Shown piece by piece: positions 1 through 9,840 of a DNA stretch of 64,000 nucleotides. The notes beneath the pieces were generated by a model. That model was not told the origin of the DNA and ran no database searches. It worked only from the letters and a program-made list of their open reading frames with translations. Position numbers and translations under genes: made by a program. Source of the DNA: Nocardioides carbamazepini (GTDB lineage Bacteria; Actinomycetota; Actinomycetes; Propionibacteriales; Nocardioidaceae); contig NZ_JAHTLF010000015.1 in NCBI RefSeq assembly GCF_024614185.1, positions 310,001 through 374,000 on the forward strand, in the 5' to 3' direction. How positions within the stretch are numbered: the stretch's first letter is position 1; each line of letters opens with the position of its first letter.

Positions 1-74
1 AGCACCCGGACCGTGCGCCGCTGGATCCCGGCGAGGATCAGGTCGGCCTCGACGCCGTCCGCCAGGCCGGTCAC
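1..74 (-). CDS. Start of an unidentified protein, cut by the window edge
   Basis: Only the first 24 codons are present, reading leftwards from a GTG at 74-72. The GTG overlaps the TGA of the DUF3046 gene (GTGA, 74-71), so the two are probably translationally coupled. The visible residues include EADLILAGIQRR and are followed by a basic stretch. No domain can be assigned from so little. In actinobacteria the DUF3046 gene lies close to recA, so recA is probably not far beyond the window edge, but this N-terminus is not RecA. Confidence 0.45.
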   Translation of the reverse strand, partial: MTGLADGVEADLILAGIQRRTVRV

Positions 75-265
75 CGCTCGCTCGCCGGCAGCTCGAGGAC
101 CTCCCAGACCGCGCGCCAGACCTCCTTCGGCGTGACGCCCGCATCCAGGGCCTGAGCCGCCGTGCGGTGGCCGAGCGTGCCGATCACGAACGTGTCGGCC
201 CACACGCGGGCGTAGCCGTCACCGAGGTGGCGGTCCATGCGTGCCCAGAACTCGGTGTGTCTCAC
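71..265 (-). CDS. DUF3046 family protein
   Basis: 64-residue protein of unknown function, typical in length for DUF3046, a small actinobacterial family usually encoded near recA/recX. Recognisable features are the N-terminal R-H-T-E-F-W, the central GYARVWA segment and the C-terminal KEVWRAVWEVLELP. The GTG start at 265 overlaps the stop of the upstream DinB-like gene (GTGA), and its own stop overlaps the next start, so three genes form one coupled unit. An upstream extension of the reading frame is possible but is Arg/Pro-rich and opposite coding DNA, so I reject it. Confidence 0.85.
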   Translation of the reverse strand: MRHTEFWARMDRHLGDGYARVWADTFVIGTLGHRTAAQALDAGVTPKEVWRAVWEVLELPASER

Positions 266-807
266 TCCCCCATGATCCACCGCACGTCCCACCGGTGGTG
301 CACGAGGTCGTGCAGGTGGTAGCGCCCGAGCGTGTCGACGGTGAAGACACTGCCGTTGCTGCGCCGGCCCGGGCGGTCCCAGGCGTCGTCGGGGACCCGG
401 TCGTAGGCGTCCGCGGCGGCCGCGGCGGCCGCCAGCAGGTCCGGTACGACGTCCGCGACCCGCTGCTCGTCGTACCGCTCCGTCACGGCGGCCTCGTCCT
501 GGTCCCAGTTCTCGAACCGGGGATCCTCCTCGGCGAGCATCTGCTCGACGCGGCCCACGAAGACCCGGTTCACGTCGCGCACGTGGCAGCCGTACTCGAG
601 GGGCGACCAGACGGTGGGGGCGGGACGCGCGGCGGCCCGTGGATCGGCCAGTGCAGCGGCCCAGAAGTCGGCGTTGTCGCGGATGCCGGTGCCGAGGCTC
701 GCGCGCTCGACGCCCGTGGCGTCGAACCGGCACTCCGAGCAGGGGCGCCGCAGCACCCAGGTCCAGTCCTTGGTGTCGGGCGCGATGACGACGCTCTCGT
801 TGGTCAC
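262..807 (-). CDS. DinB-like / mycothiol-dependent maleylpyruvate isomerase-type protein
   Basis: 181 residues. The pattern of histidines (CHVRD in the first half, YHLHDLVHHRWDV near the C-terminus) fits the DinB/MDMPI four-helix bundle in which three His bind a metal. Many actinobacterial members are thiol(mycothiol)-dependent transferases of unknown substrate, so no specific reaction is claimed. The frame is open up to 858; I chose GTG at 807 because GAGGA lies about 8 nt upstream and the extra 17 residues look non-conserved. First gene of a coupled trio with DUF3046. Confidence 0.7.
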   Translation of the reverse strand: MTNESVVIAPDTKDWTWVLRRPCSECRFDATGVERASLGTGIRDNADFWAAALADPRAAARPAPTVWSPLEYGCHVRDVNRVFVGRVEQMLAEEDPRFENWDQDEAAVTERYDEQRVADVVPDLLAAAAAAADAYDRVPDDAWDRPGRRSNGSVFTVDTLGRYHLHDLVHHRWDVRWIMGE

Positions 808-882
808 GGGGTCATCCTCGGGGGCCGGGCACCGCGCCACGAGCGGGGATCCGGTCAATCGCCGTCGAGGACCTGCCAGGTG

Positions 883-1845
883 TCAGTCCCGGCGCCGCAG
901 CCGCGCGACCAGTCGCGCCCGGCGCTCGGACATCCGGCTCCACACCGCCTGCTGGAAGGCGAGGGTCAGCCAGCCGGCGACGGCCATGCCGGAGATGTTG
1001 AGCAGCAGCTGCAGGACGCTGCCCCGGATCTCGTCGGGAACGCCGAACGCGAGGCCCAGCGCGACATTGCCGGCCGCGGGAATGGTGGTGACGGAGATGA
1101 AGACGCCCGACAGGCCACCGACCTTCGCCGAGGTGAGGGAGAGCGCGCCGGCGGCGGCCGCGACGACCGCCACGATGAAGGACCACTTGTCCGGGGCGTA
1201 GATGAACCCGGTCGCCGGTCGGGGCGCCGTCACCATGTCGAGCGTGATCCAGCCCAGCCACCGGCCGACGAGCGCACCCACCGTCGCCACCGCGATGGCG
1301 ACACCGAAGCCGATCACGAGCGACCGCGCGGCGAAGCGGAGGAGGGACGGCCGGCGGCGGACCAGTGCCAGGCCCAGAGCGGCGATCGGGACGAACTCCG
1401 GGCCGAGCACCATCGCTCCGATCACCAGGATCTGGGAGTCGAGGAGGATCGCGATGCTCGCGATGAGCGTCGCCAGGCTCATGAAGGTCAGGAACGTCCA
1501 GTTGAGCTCGGACTCCTCGTATGCGCGCTGGGTGACGTCGGCCCAGACGACGGAGTCGGCGGAGGAGCCCGGAGTGCGGCGCTCGGCGTCGAGCCCCGCC
1601 TGCGACAGCCAGGTCGACACGGGCACGACATGGATCGACCCCTCCGTCGGGACGCCGATCTTCCGCAGTGCGTCGACGACGTCGTTCACCGCCTCCCGCG
1701 GCAGGTCCGCCTCGACGAGGTCCCCCTCGGGCACGAGGGCGGCCCCGCGGACGCAGGTCAGGCTGGTGACCGCCGGGTCGCCGCGCAGCGCGTCGAGGAC
1801 GGCCGCGGTCAGGTTCCTCGGGGAGGTGATCCGGAGATGCTGCAC
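883..1845 (-). CDS. DUF389 family integral membrane protein
   Basis: 320 residues from GTG 1845 (an upstream ATG at 1884 would add 13 Gly/Ser-rich residues). The first ~130 residues are soluble. About six hydrophobic segments follow, including the conserved [13 protein letters not shown] and [10 protein letters not shown] regions characteristic of DUF389 (TIGR00341-type) proteins, and the tail is basic ([12 protein letters not shown]). Function is unknown; transport has been suggested for the family. It reads in the same direction as the hut operon upstream of it, with 69 bp between, so read-through is possible but a functional link to histidine use is not evident. Confidence 0.8.
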   Translation of the reverse strand: MQHLRITSPRNLTAAVLDALRGDPAVTSLTCVRGAALVPEGDLVEADLPREAVNDVVDALRKIGVPTEGSIHVVPVSTWLSQAGLDAERRTPGSSADSVVWADVTQRAYEESELNWTFLTFMSLATLIASIAILLDSQILVIGAMVLGPEFVPIAALGLALVRRRPSLLRFAARSLVIGFGVAIAVATVGALVGRWLGWITLDMVTAPRPATGFIYAPDKWSFIVAVVAAAAGALSLTSAKVGGLSGVFISVTTIPAAGNVALGLAFGVPDEIRGSVLQLLLNISGMAVAGWLTLAFQQAVWSRMSERRARLVARLRRRD

Positions 1846-1914
1846 GGTCGAACCCTGCCACCCCGAGCCGCCCGAACCCGGCACCTCGACCGGACGGACC
1901 TGGCGCCCGTCGGG

Positions 1915-3072
1915 TCAGGCGCTCCAGGTGCGCGCGACGAGAGGGACACCGGGCCGGTAGGCGAGGTGCACGTGCGTGGGCGCGTCGAGGAGGGTCAGGT
2001 CCGCCCGCGCACCCGGGACGACGACACCGACGTCGGTGCGCCCGAGCGCGGCCGCGCCACCGGCGGTCGCGGCCCACACGGCCTCGCCGGGCGTCATCCC
2101 CATCTCGCGCACGGCGAGCGCGATGCAGAACGGCAGCGAGCTGGTGTAGCAGGAGCCCGGGTTGCAGTCGCTCGCGATCGCGACGGTGACACCGGCGTCG
2201 ATCAGCCGCCGCCCCGACGGGTACGGGTGCCTGGTGGAGAACTCGACGCCCGGCAGCAGGGTCGCCACCGTCCCGGCGTCGCGCAGCGCGTGCACGTCGT
2301 CGTCGCTGAGATAGGTGCAGTGGTCGACGGCCGTCAGGCCGAGCTCGGCGGCCAGCCTGACGCCCGGGCCCTCGCCCAGCTGGTTGGCGTGCAGCCGCCC
2401 CTTCAGGCCGACGGCGGCGCCGGCCGCGAGGATGGTGCGGGCCTGGTCCGCGTCGAAGGCGCCGCGCTCGCAGAACACGTCGATCCACCGCGCGTGGGGT
2501 GCGGCGGCGTCGAGCATCGGTCCGGTCACGAGGTCGACGTACGCCGCGGGATCGTCGGCGTACTCGGGAGCGACGACGTGGGCGCCCAGGAAGGTCGTCT
2601 CGTCCGTGAACTCCCGCGCGACCCGCAGCGAGCGCGCCTCGTCGTCCACCGAGAGGCCGTAGCCGGACTTGATCTCCAGCGTGGTCGTGCCCTGGCGGCG
2701 CATCTCGGCCACGTGACGGGCGACACCGGCGGCGAGCTGGTCGTCACTGGCCGCCCGGGTGGCGGCGACGGTGGTGCGGATCCCGCCGGCGGCGTACGAC
2801 TCGCCCGCCATCCGGGCCTGGAACTCCAGCGCCCGGTCACCGGCGAACACCAGGTGGCTGTGGCTGTCGACGAAGCCCGGCAGGACGGCCCGGCCCCGCG
2901 CCTCGAAGACCTCGTCGGCGGCGGGCGCCTCGGCCGCGGCGCCGACCCAGGCGATCACCCCGTCCTCGACGACCACCGCGGCGTCGGTGCGGACGCCGAG
3001 CCGGTCGCCCGACCGTGCTGCCGCGGGATCGTTGGTGACGAGCTCGCCGATGTCGGTGATGAGCAGGCTCAT
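1915..3072 (-). CDS. hutI: Imidazolonepropionase
   Basis: 385 residues, normal for HutI. It hydrolyses 4-imidazolone-5-propionate to N-formimino-L-glutamate, the third step of histidine degradation, in the cytoplasm. It is an amidohydrolase with metal ligands in HSH at residues 71-73, later His in HANQLGEG and VDHCTYL, and the conserved Asp in [16 protein letters not shown]. Start ATG 3072 overlaps the hutF stop (ATGA), which decides the start against an ATG seven codons upstream. Last gene of the hut operon. Confidence 0.95.
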   Translation of the reverse strand: MSLLITDIGELVTNDPAAARSGDRLGVRTDAAVVVEDGVIAWVGAAAEAPAADEVFEARGRAVLPGFVDSHSHLVFAGDRALEFQARMAGESYAAGGIRTTVAATRAASDDQLAAGVARHVAEMRRQGTTTLEIKSGYGLSVDDEARSLRVAREFTDETTFLGAHVVAPEYADDPAAYVDLVTGPMLDAAAPHARWIDVFCERGAFDADQARTILAAGAAVGLKGRLHANQLGEGPGVRLAAELGLTAVDHCTYLSDDDVHALRDAGTVATLLPGVEFSTRHPYPSGRRLIDAGVTVAIASDCNPGSCYTSSLPFCIALAVREMGMTPGEAVWAATAGGAAALGRTDVGVVVPGARADLTLLDAPTHVHLAYRPGVPLVARTWSA

Positions 3073-4409
3073 GCGTTCCCCTTCCCTTGCCACAGCCTTC
3101 CGATGACCGCGTCGAGGGCCCGCCCGACCGCGCCGTGGTCGCCCTCGAAGACGACCTTGCCGTCGGTCAGCACATGGGTGACGTCGGCGCCGCTCGCGGC
3201 GAAGACGGCCGTGTGCTCGTCCCTCCCGGTGCCGGCGGTGCGGGGCGAGGTGAGGTCGATGGTGACCAGGTCGGCGCGCCGGCCGACCGCGATCTCGCCC
3301 GCGTCGGCGAAGCCGAGGCTGCGATGGCCGTCGGCGGTGGCGGCGGTGAGCAGTTCGGCCGCGCTCCAGTGGCCGCGCGCCTGCGTGGCGAGGCGCTCGT
3401 CCAGCTCGACGGCGCGCATCTCCTCGAAGGCGTCGATGACCGCATGGCTGTCGGAGCCGAGTGTCAGCGCCGAGCCGGCCGCCTGCAGCCGCCGGGCCGG
3501 ACCGATGCCGTCACCGAGGTCGCGCTCGGTGGTGGGGCAGAACGACGCGAACGCGCGCGCCTCCCCCAGCAGCCGGATGTCCTCGTCGGTGAGGTGGGTG
3601 GCGTGGACGGCGCTCGTCATCGGGCCGAGCAGGCCGTGCTCGGCGAGCAGCCGCGTCGGCGTGACACCGTGCGCGGCGACGCAGTCGGCGTTCTCCTTGA
3701 CCTGCTCGGACAGGTGCACGTGGACCGGCACCCCGGCCTCGACGTACCGCGCCAGCACCTTGAGCGCGTCGGCAGGCACCGCGCGCACCGAGTGGGCGGC
3801 GACCCCGATGACGCTGCTCGTGCCCTCGGCGCCCGCCGATCCACAGAGCGCGGACAGTGCCGCCACCCGCTCCTGCCAGGCCTCGGCCGACCGGTCGTCG
3901 AAGCGCCGCTGGACGCCCTCGGTCGCGGCACCGAAGCCGCTGGACAGGTAGAGCGTGTCGAGCAGCGTGATCCGGATGCCGGCGTCACGGGCCGCGGCGA
4001 GGAGGGCGTTGCCCATCGCGTTCGGGTCGTCGTACGGCGTCCCGTCGGGCCGGTGGTGCAGGTAGTGGAACTCCCCCACCGAGGTGTAGCCCGCCGCCAC
4101 CATCTCGGCGTAGGTCGCCTTCGCGAGCTCGTAGTAGGTGTCCGGGTCGAGCCGACCGGCCACGGCGTACATCTGCTCGCGCCAGGTCCAGAACGAGCCG
4201 CGACCGGTCTGGGTCCGGCCGCGCAGTGCCCGGTGGAACGCGTGGCTGTGAGTGTTGGCGAAGCCGGGCAGGGTCAGGCCCCGCAGCGGGACTCCGGTGT
4301 CGGTCGCGTCCGGCACGACCGAGGTGATCCGGCCGTGCTCGACCTCGACCCGGACCGTGTCCCGAACCCGGCCCTCGACCCACGCGCGCTCGAGCAGGTA
4401 CGCGGTCAC
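3069..4409 (-). CDS. hutF: Formimidoylglutamate deiminase
   Basis: 446 residues. It deiminates N-formimino-L-glutamate to N-formyl-L-glutamate and ammonia, which commits this operon to the five-step version of histidine degradation. It is an amidohydrolase of the AtzF/TrzN type, with metal-binding HSH at residues 54-56 ([13 protein letters not shown]), [15 protein letters not shown] and the Asp-containing [13 protein letters not shown] start overlaps the stop of the M20 gene (GTGA), and its stop overlaps hutI. The partner normally expected, N-formylglutamate deformylase HutG, is not in the cluster. Confidence 0.93.
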   Translation of the reverse strand: MTAYLLERAWVEGRVRDTVRVEVEHGRITSVVPDATDTGVPLRGLTLPGFANTHSHAFHRALRGRTQTGRGSFWTWREQMYAVAGRLDPDTYYELAKATYAEMVAAGYTSVGEFHYLHHRPDGTPYDDPNAMGNALLAAARDAGIRITLLDTLYLSSGFGAATEGVQRRFDDRSAEAWQERVAALSALCGSAGAEGTSSVIGVAAHSVRAVPADALKVLARYVEAGVPVHVHLSEQVKENADCVAAHGVTPTRLLAEHGLLGPMTSAVHATHLTDEDIRLLGEARAFASFCPTTERDLGDGIGPARRLQAAGSALTLGSDSHAVIDAFEEMRAVELDERLATQARGHWSAAELLTAATADGHRSLGFADAGEIAVGRRADLVTIDLTSPRTAGTGRDEHTAVFAASGADVTHVLTDGKVVFEGDHGAVGRALDAVIGRLWQGKGNA

Positions 4410-5632
4410 GGCACGACCTGGTCGGCGACCAGCCCGGTGAGCGCGTCGGCGAGGGCCTCGACACCGGCCAGGCAGTCGGCGGTCTCCGCGGTCTCGTACG
4501 GCGAGTGCGAGACGCCTGAGGGGTTGCGGACGAAGAGCATCGCGGTGGGGATGCCGGCGTCCTGCAGGATGCCGGCGTCATGACCGGCCTGCGTGGGCAG
4601 CACGGGCACGCCTCCGAGCCGCGCGGCGAGCTCGTCGCGCAGGGCGGGGTCGAAGGCGACCTCGCCGCTGACCGACTCCGGCGTGACCGTGACGGTGGTG
4701 CCGTCGCGCTCCGCGCGGTCGGTGGCCTGCTTCTCCACGGCGGCGACGACAGCGGCGAGCGTGGCGTCGGACTCGGCCCGCGCATCGAGCCACGCGGTCA
4801 CGTGCGAGGGGACGGCGTTGGTGCCGTTGGGCCGGACGTCGATGCGGCCGAAGGTCGCCCGCTGGCCGGAGAGCCTGGCCTGCTTGTTGGCCGCGAGCGC
4901 GGTCATCGCGTAGGTCAGCATCGGGTCGGCGCGGTCCTCCATGCGGGTGGTGCCCGCATGGTCGGCGCGGCCGGCGATGTCGTAGCGATAGCGACCGTGC
5001 GGCCAGATCGCGCTGTGCACACCGACCGGCGCGTCGAGGTCGATCAGGCCACGGCCCTGCTCGACGTGGAGCTCGACGTAGGTCGCGACCCCGTCGAGCA
5101 TCGTCGAGCCCGCGCCGTCGGCCGGGCCCTCGATCACGTCGCCGAGCCGGACCCCGTCGCGGTCGGTGAGCTCCCGCGCGAGGTCCCAGGTGGTCGCGCC
5201 CACAGCCAGCCGCGAGCCGAGGCAGGCCCGGCCGAAGCGCGAGCCCTCCTCCTCGACGAAGGCGGCGACGCCGAGCCGGCGGGCGGGCTCGACGCCGCGG
5301 GACCGCATCAGGTCGAGCGCGGCGAAGGAGGAGACGACACCGAGCGGTCCGTCGTACGCACCGCCGTCGAGGACGGAGTCGAGGTGGGATCCGGTGAGCA
5401 CCTTGCCGGCCTCGGCCGGCGGCCCCCACCAGGCGACCAGGTTGCCGAACGGGTCCTCCTCGACCTCCAGCCCGCGGGCACCGGCCGCCTCGCGGAACCA
5501 CGTCCGCAGCTCGAGCTCGGCCGCCTGCCAGGGTTGGCGGAAGTAGCCGCCGGAGGACGCCGAGCGCCCGACCGGCGCGAGGTCGCGCCACATCTGCTCG
5601 AAGTCGGCAACCTCGCCGGTCGAGAAGGTCAC
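4406..5632 (-). CDS. M20-family amidohydrolase (allantoate amidohydrolase-like) in the HutG position
   Basis: 408 residues, zinc-dependent M20 family of the AllC / N-carbamoyl-amino acid hydrolase type. Visible: GSHLDS with His83, Asp94 in GAYDGPLG, the catalytic-metal EEEGSRF around 127-133, the YVELHVEQG and DHAGTTRM dimer-domain motifs, and a terminal SHSPYE His. By sequence it would be called allantoate amidohydrolase. It sits between hutU and hutF in a tightly coupled hut operon that lacks hutG, so I infer that it hydrolyses N-formyl-L-glutamate to glutamate and formate. Start GTG 5632 is 6 nt after the hutU stop. No other allantoin gene is present. Confidence 0.85.
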   Translation of the reverse strand: MTFSTGEVADFEQMWRDLAPVGRSASSGGYFRQPWQAAELELRTWFREAAGARGLEVEEDPFGNLVAWWGPPAEAGKVLTGSHLDSVLDGGAYDGPLGVVSSFAALDLMRSRGVEPARRLGVAAFVEEEGSRFGRACLGSRLAVGATTWDLARELTDRDGVRLGDVIEGPADGAGSTMLDGVATYVELHVEQGRGLIDLDAPVGVHSAIWPHGRYRYDIAGRADHAGTTRMEDRADPMLTYAMTALAANKQARLSGQRATFGRIDVRPNGTNAVPSHVTAWLDARAESDATLAAVVAAVEKQATDRAERDGTTVTVTPESVSGEVAFDPALRDELAARLGGVPVLPTQAGHDAGILQDAGIPTAMLFVRNPSGVSHSPYETAETADCLAGVEALADALTGLVADQVVP

Positions 5633-5638
5633 CGCGGA

Positions 5639-7324
5639 TCAGCCTTCCTGCATGGGGATCCGGACACCGCGCTCGGCGGCGACCTCGGCCGCGCTCGCGT
5701 AGCCCGCGTCGACGTGGCGGATGACACCCATGCCCGGGTCGTTGGTCAGCACGCGCTCGATCTTCGCAGCAGCGAGGTCGGTGCCGTCGGCGACACAGAC
5801 CTGGCCGGAGTGGATGGAGCGGCCCATGCCGACTCCGCCGCCGTGGTGCAGGGACACCCAGGTCGCGCCCGAGGCGGTCGCGGTGAGGGCGTTGAGCAGC
5901 GGCCAGTCGGCGATCGCGTCGGAGCCGTCGAGCATGGACTCGGTCTCGCGGTACGGCGACGCGACCGAGCCGCAGTCGAGGTGGTCGCGGCCGATCACGA
6001 TCGGCGCCTTGAGCTCGCCGCTCCTGACCATCTCGTTGAACTTCAGCCCGGCCAGGTGACGCTCGCCGTACCCGAGCCAGCAGATGCGGGCGGGCAGACC
6101 CTGGTAGTGGACGCGCTCCTGCGCCATGGCGATCCACTTGTGCAGCCGCTCGTACTCTGTCTTCTCACTGGGAGGGAAGAGCTCGAGGATCGCCTTGTCG
6201 GTGGCGGCGATGTCGGCCGGGTCGCCGGACAGCGCGGCCCAGCGGAAGGGGCCCTTGCCCTCACAGAACAGTGGGCGGATGTAGGCCGGGACGAAGCCCG
6301 GGAACTCGAACGCGCGGTCGTAGCCGCCCTTGCGCGCCTCGTCGCGGATCGAGTTGCCGTAGTCGAACACCTCGGCCCCGGCGTCCTGGAACTCCACCAT
6401 CGCCCGCACGTGCGCGGCCATCGATGCCTGGGCGTCCTTGGTGAAGCCCTCCGGGTCGCGCTCGGCGGCCTGGCGCCAGTCCTCGAAGGCGACGCCCACG
6501 GGCAGGTACGACAGCGGGTCGTGCGCCGACGTCTGGTCGGTGACGACGTCGATCGGGGCCTTCATCTCCAGCAGCCTCGGGAAGACCTCGGCGGCGTTGC
6601 CGAGCAGGCCGATGGACAGGCCGCGCCTCTCGTCGCGCGCCGCGACCGCGAGCTCCAGCGCGTGCTCCAGCGTCTCGGCCTGGACGTCGAGGTAGCGGTG
6701 CTCGATGCGGCGGGTGATCCGGCTCTGGTCGACGTCGACGCAGATCGCGACGCCGTCGTTCATGGTGACGGCCAGCGGCTGGGCGCCACCCATGCCGCCC
6801 AGGCCGGCGGTCAGGGTGATCGTGCCGGCGAGGGTGCCGCCGAAGCGCTTGTCGGCGACCGCGGCGAAGGTCTCGAAGGTGCCCTGGAGGATGCCCTGCG
6901 TGCCGATGTAGATCCACGAGCCGGCCGTCATCTGGCCATACATCGTGAGGCCGAGCTCCTCCAGGCGGCGGAACTCCTCCCAGTTGGCCCAGTCGCCGAC
7001 CAGGTTGGAGTTGGCGATGAGGACGCGGGGAGCCCACTCGTGGGTGCGGAAGACGCCGACGGGCTTGCCGCTCTGGACGAGCATCGTCTCGTCGGACTCG
7101 AGGTCGCGCAGGGTGCGCACGAGGGCGTCGTACGCCTCCCAGCTGCGCGCCGCCTTGCCGGTGCCGCCGTAGACGACGAGGTCCTCGGGACGCTCGGCGT
7201 TCTCGGGGTCGAGGTTGTTCATCAGCATCCGCAGCGGGGCCTCGGTCTGCCACGACTTCGCGCTCAGCTCGGTGCCGGTCGCGGCATGGATGGGGAGGCG
7301 CGGGTTGTCCTGCTGGGTGGTCAT
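5639..7324 (-). CDS. hutU: Urocanate hydratase
   Basis: 561 residues, the normal length. It converts urocanate to 4-imidazolone-5-propionate using tightly bound NAD+. The NAD-binding region [10 protein letters not shown] and the catalytic cysteine segment [10 protein letters not shown] are intact, as is the Gly/His-rich [18 protein letters not shown] signature. The ATG start overlaps the hutH stop (ATGA, 7324-7321), so hutH and hutU are translationally coupled. Confidence 0.97.
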   Translation of the reverse strand: MTTQQDNPRLPIHAATGTELSAKSWQTEAPLRMLMNNLDPENAERPEDLVVYGGTGKAARSWEAYDALVRTLRDLESDETMLVQSGKPVGVFRTHEWAPRVLIANSNLVGDWANWEEFRRLEELGLTMYGQMTAGSWIYIGTQGILQGTFETFAAVADKRFGGTLAGTITLTAGLGGMGGAQPLAVTMNDGVAICVDVDQSRITRRIEHRYLDVQAETLEHALELAVAARDERRGLSIGLLGNAAEVFPRLLEMKAPIDVVTDQTSAHDPLSYLPVGVAFEDWRQAAERDPEGFTKDAQASMAAHVRAMVEFQDAGAEVFDYGNSIRDEARKGGYDRAFEFPGFVPAYIRPLFCEGKGPFRWAALSGDPADIAATDKAILELFPPSEKTEYERLHKWIAMAQERVHYQGLPARICWLGYGERHLAGLKFNEMVRSGELKAPIVIGRDHLDCGSVASPYRETESMLDGSDAIADWPLLNALTATASGATWVSLHHGGGVGMGRSIHSGQVCVADGTDLAAAKIERVLTNDPGMGVIRHVDAGYASAAEVAAERGVRIPMQEG

Positions 7325-8865
7325 GCGAGTTCTCCGATCACGTTCGCGACGGCCGCCGTGACGGAGCGGTCGGCGACGAGCTGGTAGGCGGTTTCGATCT
7401 CGGGGGCGAGGAAGCGGTCGGTGCCGGGCCCGCCGACGCCTGCGTCGCGGAGCAGGTGCACGACGGCGCCGGCGGCGGGGCTCGGGGTCAGCGGGGCGCG
7501 GAGGTCGAGCGCCCGGGACGCGGTCATAAGCTCGATGGCGAGGACCCGGGTGAGCCCGTCGACCGAGCGACGCAGCTTGCGGGCGGCCGACCAGCCCATC
7601 GAGACGTGGTCCTCCTGCATCGCGCTCGACGGGATCGAGTCGACGCTGGCCGGGTTGGCCAGGCGCTTGAGCTCGGAGACGATCGCGGCCTGGGTGTACT
7701 GCGCGATCATCAGGCCCGAGTCGACGCCCGGGTCGTCGGCGAGGAACGGCGGGAGGCCGTGGTTGCGGGCCTTGTCGAGGAAGCGGTCGGTACGACGCTC
7801 CGCGATCGAGGCCAGGTCGGCGGCGACGATCGCGAGGAAGTCGAGCACGTAGGCGACCGGCGCACCGTGGAAGTTGCCGTTGGACTCGACGCGACCCTGG
7901 TCCGCGAGGACGACCGGGTTGTCGACCGCCGAGGCCAGCTCGCGCGACGCGACGGAGGCGGCGTGGGCGACCGTGTCGCGGACGCCGCCGTGGACCTGCG
8001 GCGAGCAGCGCAGGGAGTACGCGTCCTGGACGCGGTTGCAGTCGGGACCGCGGTGCGACGCGACGACTCCGGAGTCACGCAGCAGCGCGGTGAGGTTGGC
8101 CGCGGAGGCCGCCTGGCCGGGGTGTGGGCGGATGGCCTGCAGCTCGGGAGCGAAGACCCGGTCGGTGCCGAGCTGGCCCTCGACCGACATGGCGGCCGAG
8201 ATGTCGGCTACCTTGAGCAGCTCCGTGAGGTCGTGGATGGCGAGGACCAGCATGCCGAGCATGCCGTCGGTGCCATTGATGAGCGCCAGGCCCTCCTTCT
8301 CCTGCAGCTCGACCGGCGTCAGGCCGGCGGCGGCGAGAGCGGTGGCGGCGTCGGTCAGCTCACCGTCGGCGGTGCGGACCGGGCCCTCGCCCATCAGTGC
8401 CAGGGCACAGTGCGCAAGGGGCGCGAGGTCGCCGGAGCAGCCGAGCGAGCCGTACTCGTGCACCACCGGTGTGATGCCGTGCGTGAGCAGACCGGCAAGC
8501 AGCTCGGCCGTCTCGCGGCGCACCCCGGTGCGGCCGGTGGCAAGCGTCGAGAGGCGTAGCAGCATGAGACCGCGGACGACCTCGCGCTCGACCTCGGGAC
8601 CGCTGCCCGCGGCGTGCGAGCGGACCAGCGAGCGCTGGAGCTGGGCGCGCAGCTCCGGGGCGATGTGGCGGGTGGCGAGGGCTCCGAACCCGGTCGAGAC
8701 GCCGTAGTGCGGCGTCGGTGAGGCGGCCAGGTCATCGATGACCGCCCGCGCCTTGTCGATGGCCGCGAGGGCCTCGTCGCTGAGCACCACGCCGGCGCCG
8801 CCACGGGCCACCGCGACCACGTCGTCGAACGAGACCGCGCCCGTACCGATCGTCACTCTCTCCAT
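7321..8865 (-). CDS. hutH: Histidine ammonia-lyase
   Basis: 514 residues from ATG 8865. First enzyme of the pathway: deaminates L-histidine to trans-urocanate with the self-formed MIO cofactor. The MIO tripeptide is Cys-Ser-Gly at 143-145 ([12 protein letters not shown]) instead of the textbook Ala-Ser-Gly; from memory this variant occurs in other actinobacterial HutH proteins. The early active-site Tyr (HYGVSTGFG) and the NGTDGMLG and MQEDHVSMG motifs are intact. A much longer upstream frame exists but is Arg/Pro-rich and crosses the control region and iclR, so I reject it. First gene of the hut operon. Confidence 0.96.
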   Translation of the reverse strand: MERVTIGTGAVSFDDVVAVARGGAGVVLSDEALAAIDKARAVIDDLAASPTPHYGVSTGFGALATRHIAPELRAQLQRSLVRSHAAGSGPEVEREVVRGLMLLRLSTLATGRTGVRRETAELLAGLLTHGITPVVHEYGSLGCSGDLAPLAHCALALMGEGPVRTADGELTDAATALAAAGLTPVELQEKEGLALINGTDGMLGMLVLAIHDLTELLKVADISAAMSVEGQLGTDRVFAPELQAIRPHPGQAASAANLTALLRDSGVVASHRGPDCNRVQDAYSLRCSPQVHGGVRDTVAHAASVASRELASAVDNPVVLADQGRVESNGNFHGAPVAYVLDFLAIVAADLASIAERRTDRFLDKARNHGLPPFLADDPGVDSGLMIAQYTQAAIVSELKRLANPASVDSIPSSAMQEDHVSMGWSAARKLRRSVDGLTRVLAIELMTASRALDLRAPLTPSPAAGAVVHLLRDAGVGGPGTDRFLAPEIETAYQLVADRSVTAAVANVIGELA

Positions 8866-8887
8866 GCCTCGATTCCACCCCCTGGCG

Positions 8888-8901
8888 CTGGCGCGCGCCA
8901 G
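8888..8901. promoter_or_regulatory. Perfect 14-bp palindrome upstream of hutH
   Basis: CTGGCGC directly followed by its complement GCGCCAG, 22 bp upstream of the hutH start codon in the hutH-iclR divergent control region. The position fits an operator over the hut promoter. The protein that binds it is not known; the IclR regulator next door is the obvious candidate. Confidence 0.5.
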
Positions 8902-8919
8902 AGGGAACCGACATGATGG

Positions 8920-8935
8920 GTCTCGGATCCGAGAC
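8920..8935. promoter_or_regulatory. Perfect 16-bp palindrome, probable IclR operator
   Basis: GTCTCGGA followed by TCCGAGAC, ending 10 bp before the iclR start codon. IclR-type dimers bind short palindromes of this size and commonly autoregulate, so this is the best candidate operator. It differs in sequence from the 14-bp palindrome nearer hutH. Confidence 0.55.
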
Positions 8936-8945
8936 AGGAGGAGCG

Positions 8946-9704
8946 ATGGCACAGGTACCCGCCGCGACCCGTGCGCTGCGTGTGCTGCGCTTCCTCGCCG
9001 GCCAGCCGGAGCCGGTTGCCGTCGAGCGGATCGCCCGTGAGCTGGGGATCCCGCGGTCCACCACCTATCACCTGCTCCAGGCCATGGCCGACGAGGGCTT
9101 CGTGGTGCACCTGGCCGACGAGCGCCGCTACGGTTTGGGCGTGGCGGCCTTCGAGGTCGGGTCCGGCTACGCCCGGCAGGCGCCGCTGCAGCGACTGGCG
9201 CGGCGCCCACTGGCGACGCTGGTCGACCGGACCGGCCACAGCGCGCACCTCGCCGTACCCCACGGACGTGACGTGCTCTACGTCGTCGAGGAGCGCGCGC
9301 CCGGTCGACCACCACTGGTGACCGACGTCGGGGTCCGGCTGCCCTCCCACCTGACCGCCAGCGGCCGAGCGATCCTGGCCCACCTCCCGCCCAGCCAGGT
9401 GCGCGCGCTCTATCCCGACCGCGCCGCCTTCGTGGACCGCACGGGAGTCGGGCCGGGCTCCCCCACCGCGCTGCGCTCCGTCCTCGCGGAGACCCGGCAG
9501 CGCGGCTACGCGATCGAGCGGAGCGAGGTGACCGCGGGCATGGCCAGCGTCGCCGCGGCCGTGCTCGACCACAACGAGCTGCCGGTCGCCGGCGTGGCGA
9601 TCACCTACCCGGCCGACGAGCTCAGCGATCCCCAGCGCGAGCGACTGGCCGGCGCCGTCGTCGCGACAGCCGGGGCGCTGGGCCGGCGGCTGCGCGGGCG
9701 CTGA
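8946..9704 (+). CDS. IclR-family transcriptional regulator, probable hut regulator
   Basis: 252 residues. An N-terminal winged helix-turn-helix (about 5-65, with VERIARELGIPRSTTYHLL) is followed by the IclR effector domain (about 80-250, with GHSAHLAVP and the Ser/Ala-rich VTAGMASVAAAV). Start ATG 8946 is chosen because AGGAGG lies 3-8 nt upstream; an ATG at 8913 would place the 16-bp palindrome inside the gene. Divergent from hutH with 80 bp between, which is the usual layout for a pathway-specific regulator. Control of hut by urocanate or histidine is an inference from this position. Confidence 0.88.
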   Translation: MAQVPAATRALRVLRFLAGQPEPVAVERIARELGIPRSTTYHLLQAMADEGFVVHLADERRYGLGVAAFEVGSGYARQAPLQRLARRPLATLVDRTGHSAHLAVPHGRDVLYVVEERAPGRPPLVTDVGVRLPSHLTASGRAILAHLPPSQVRALYPDRAAFVDRTGVGPGSPTALRSVLAETRQRGYAIERSEVTAGMASVAAAVLDHNELPVAGVAITYPADELSDPQRERLAGAVVATAGALGRRLRGR

Positions 9705-9840
9705 CCGCGTCCCCGACGACCTCAGAAGCCCACAGAAGACATCAGAAGTTATCAAGGGTTTCATCTGCACCGTCCCCGGGCATCGATCCCTGCACCGCGG
9801 GCTTCCCCCGAACGAGCCCCGACACACACCTGGAGCACCC

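Noticed and set aside
241..3951. Very long plus-strand open frame (over 1200 codons)
   Set aside because: Arg/Pro/Gly-rich shadow opposite DUF389, hutI and hutF; no domain and no start signal. Such frames are expected at this GC content.
4580..7387. Plus-strand open frame of more than 900 codons
   Set aside because: Antisense shadow of the M20 gene and hutU, both of which have full catalytic motifs.
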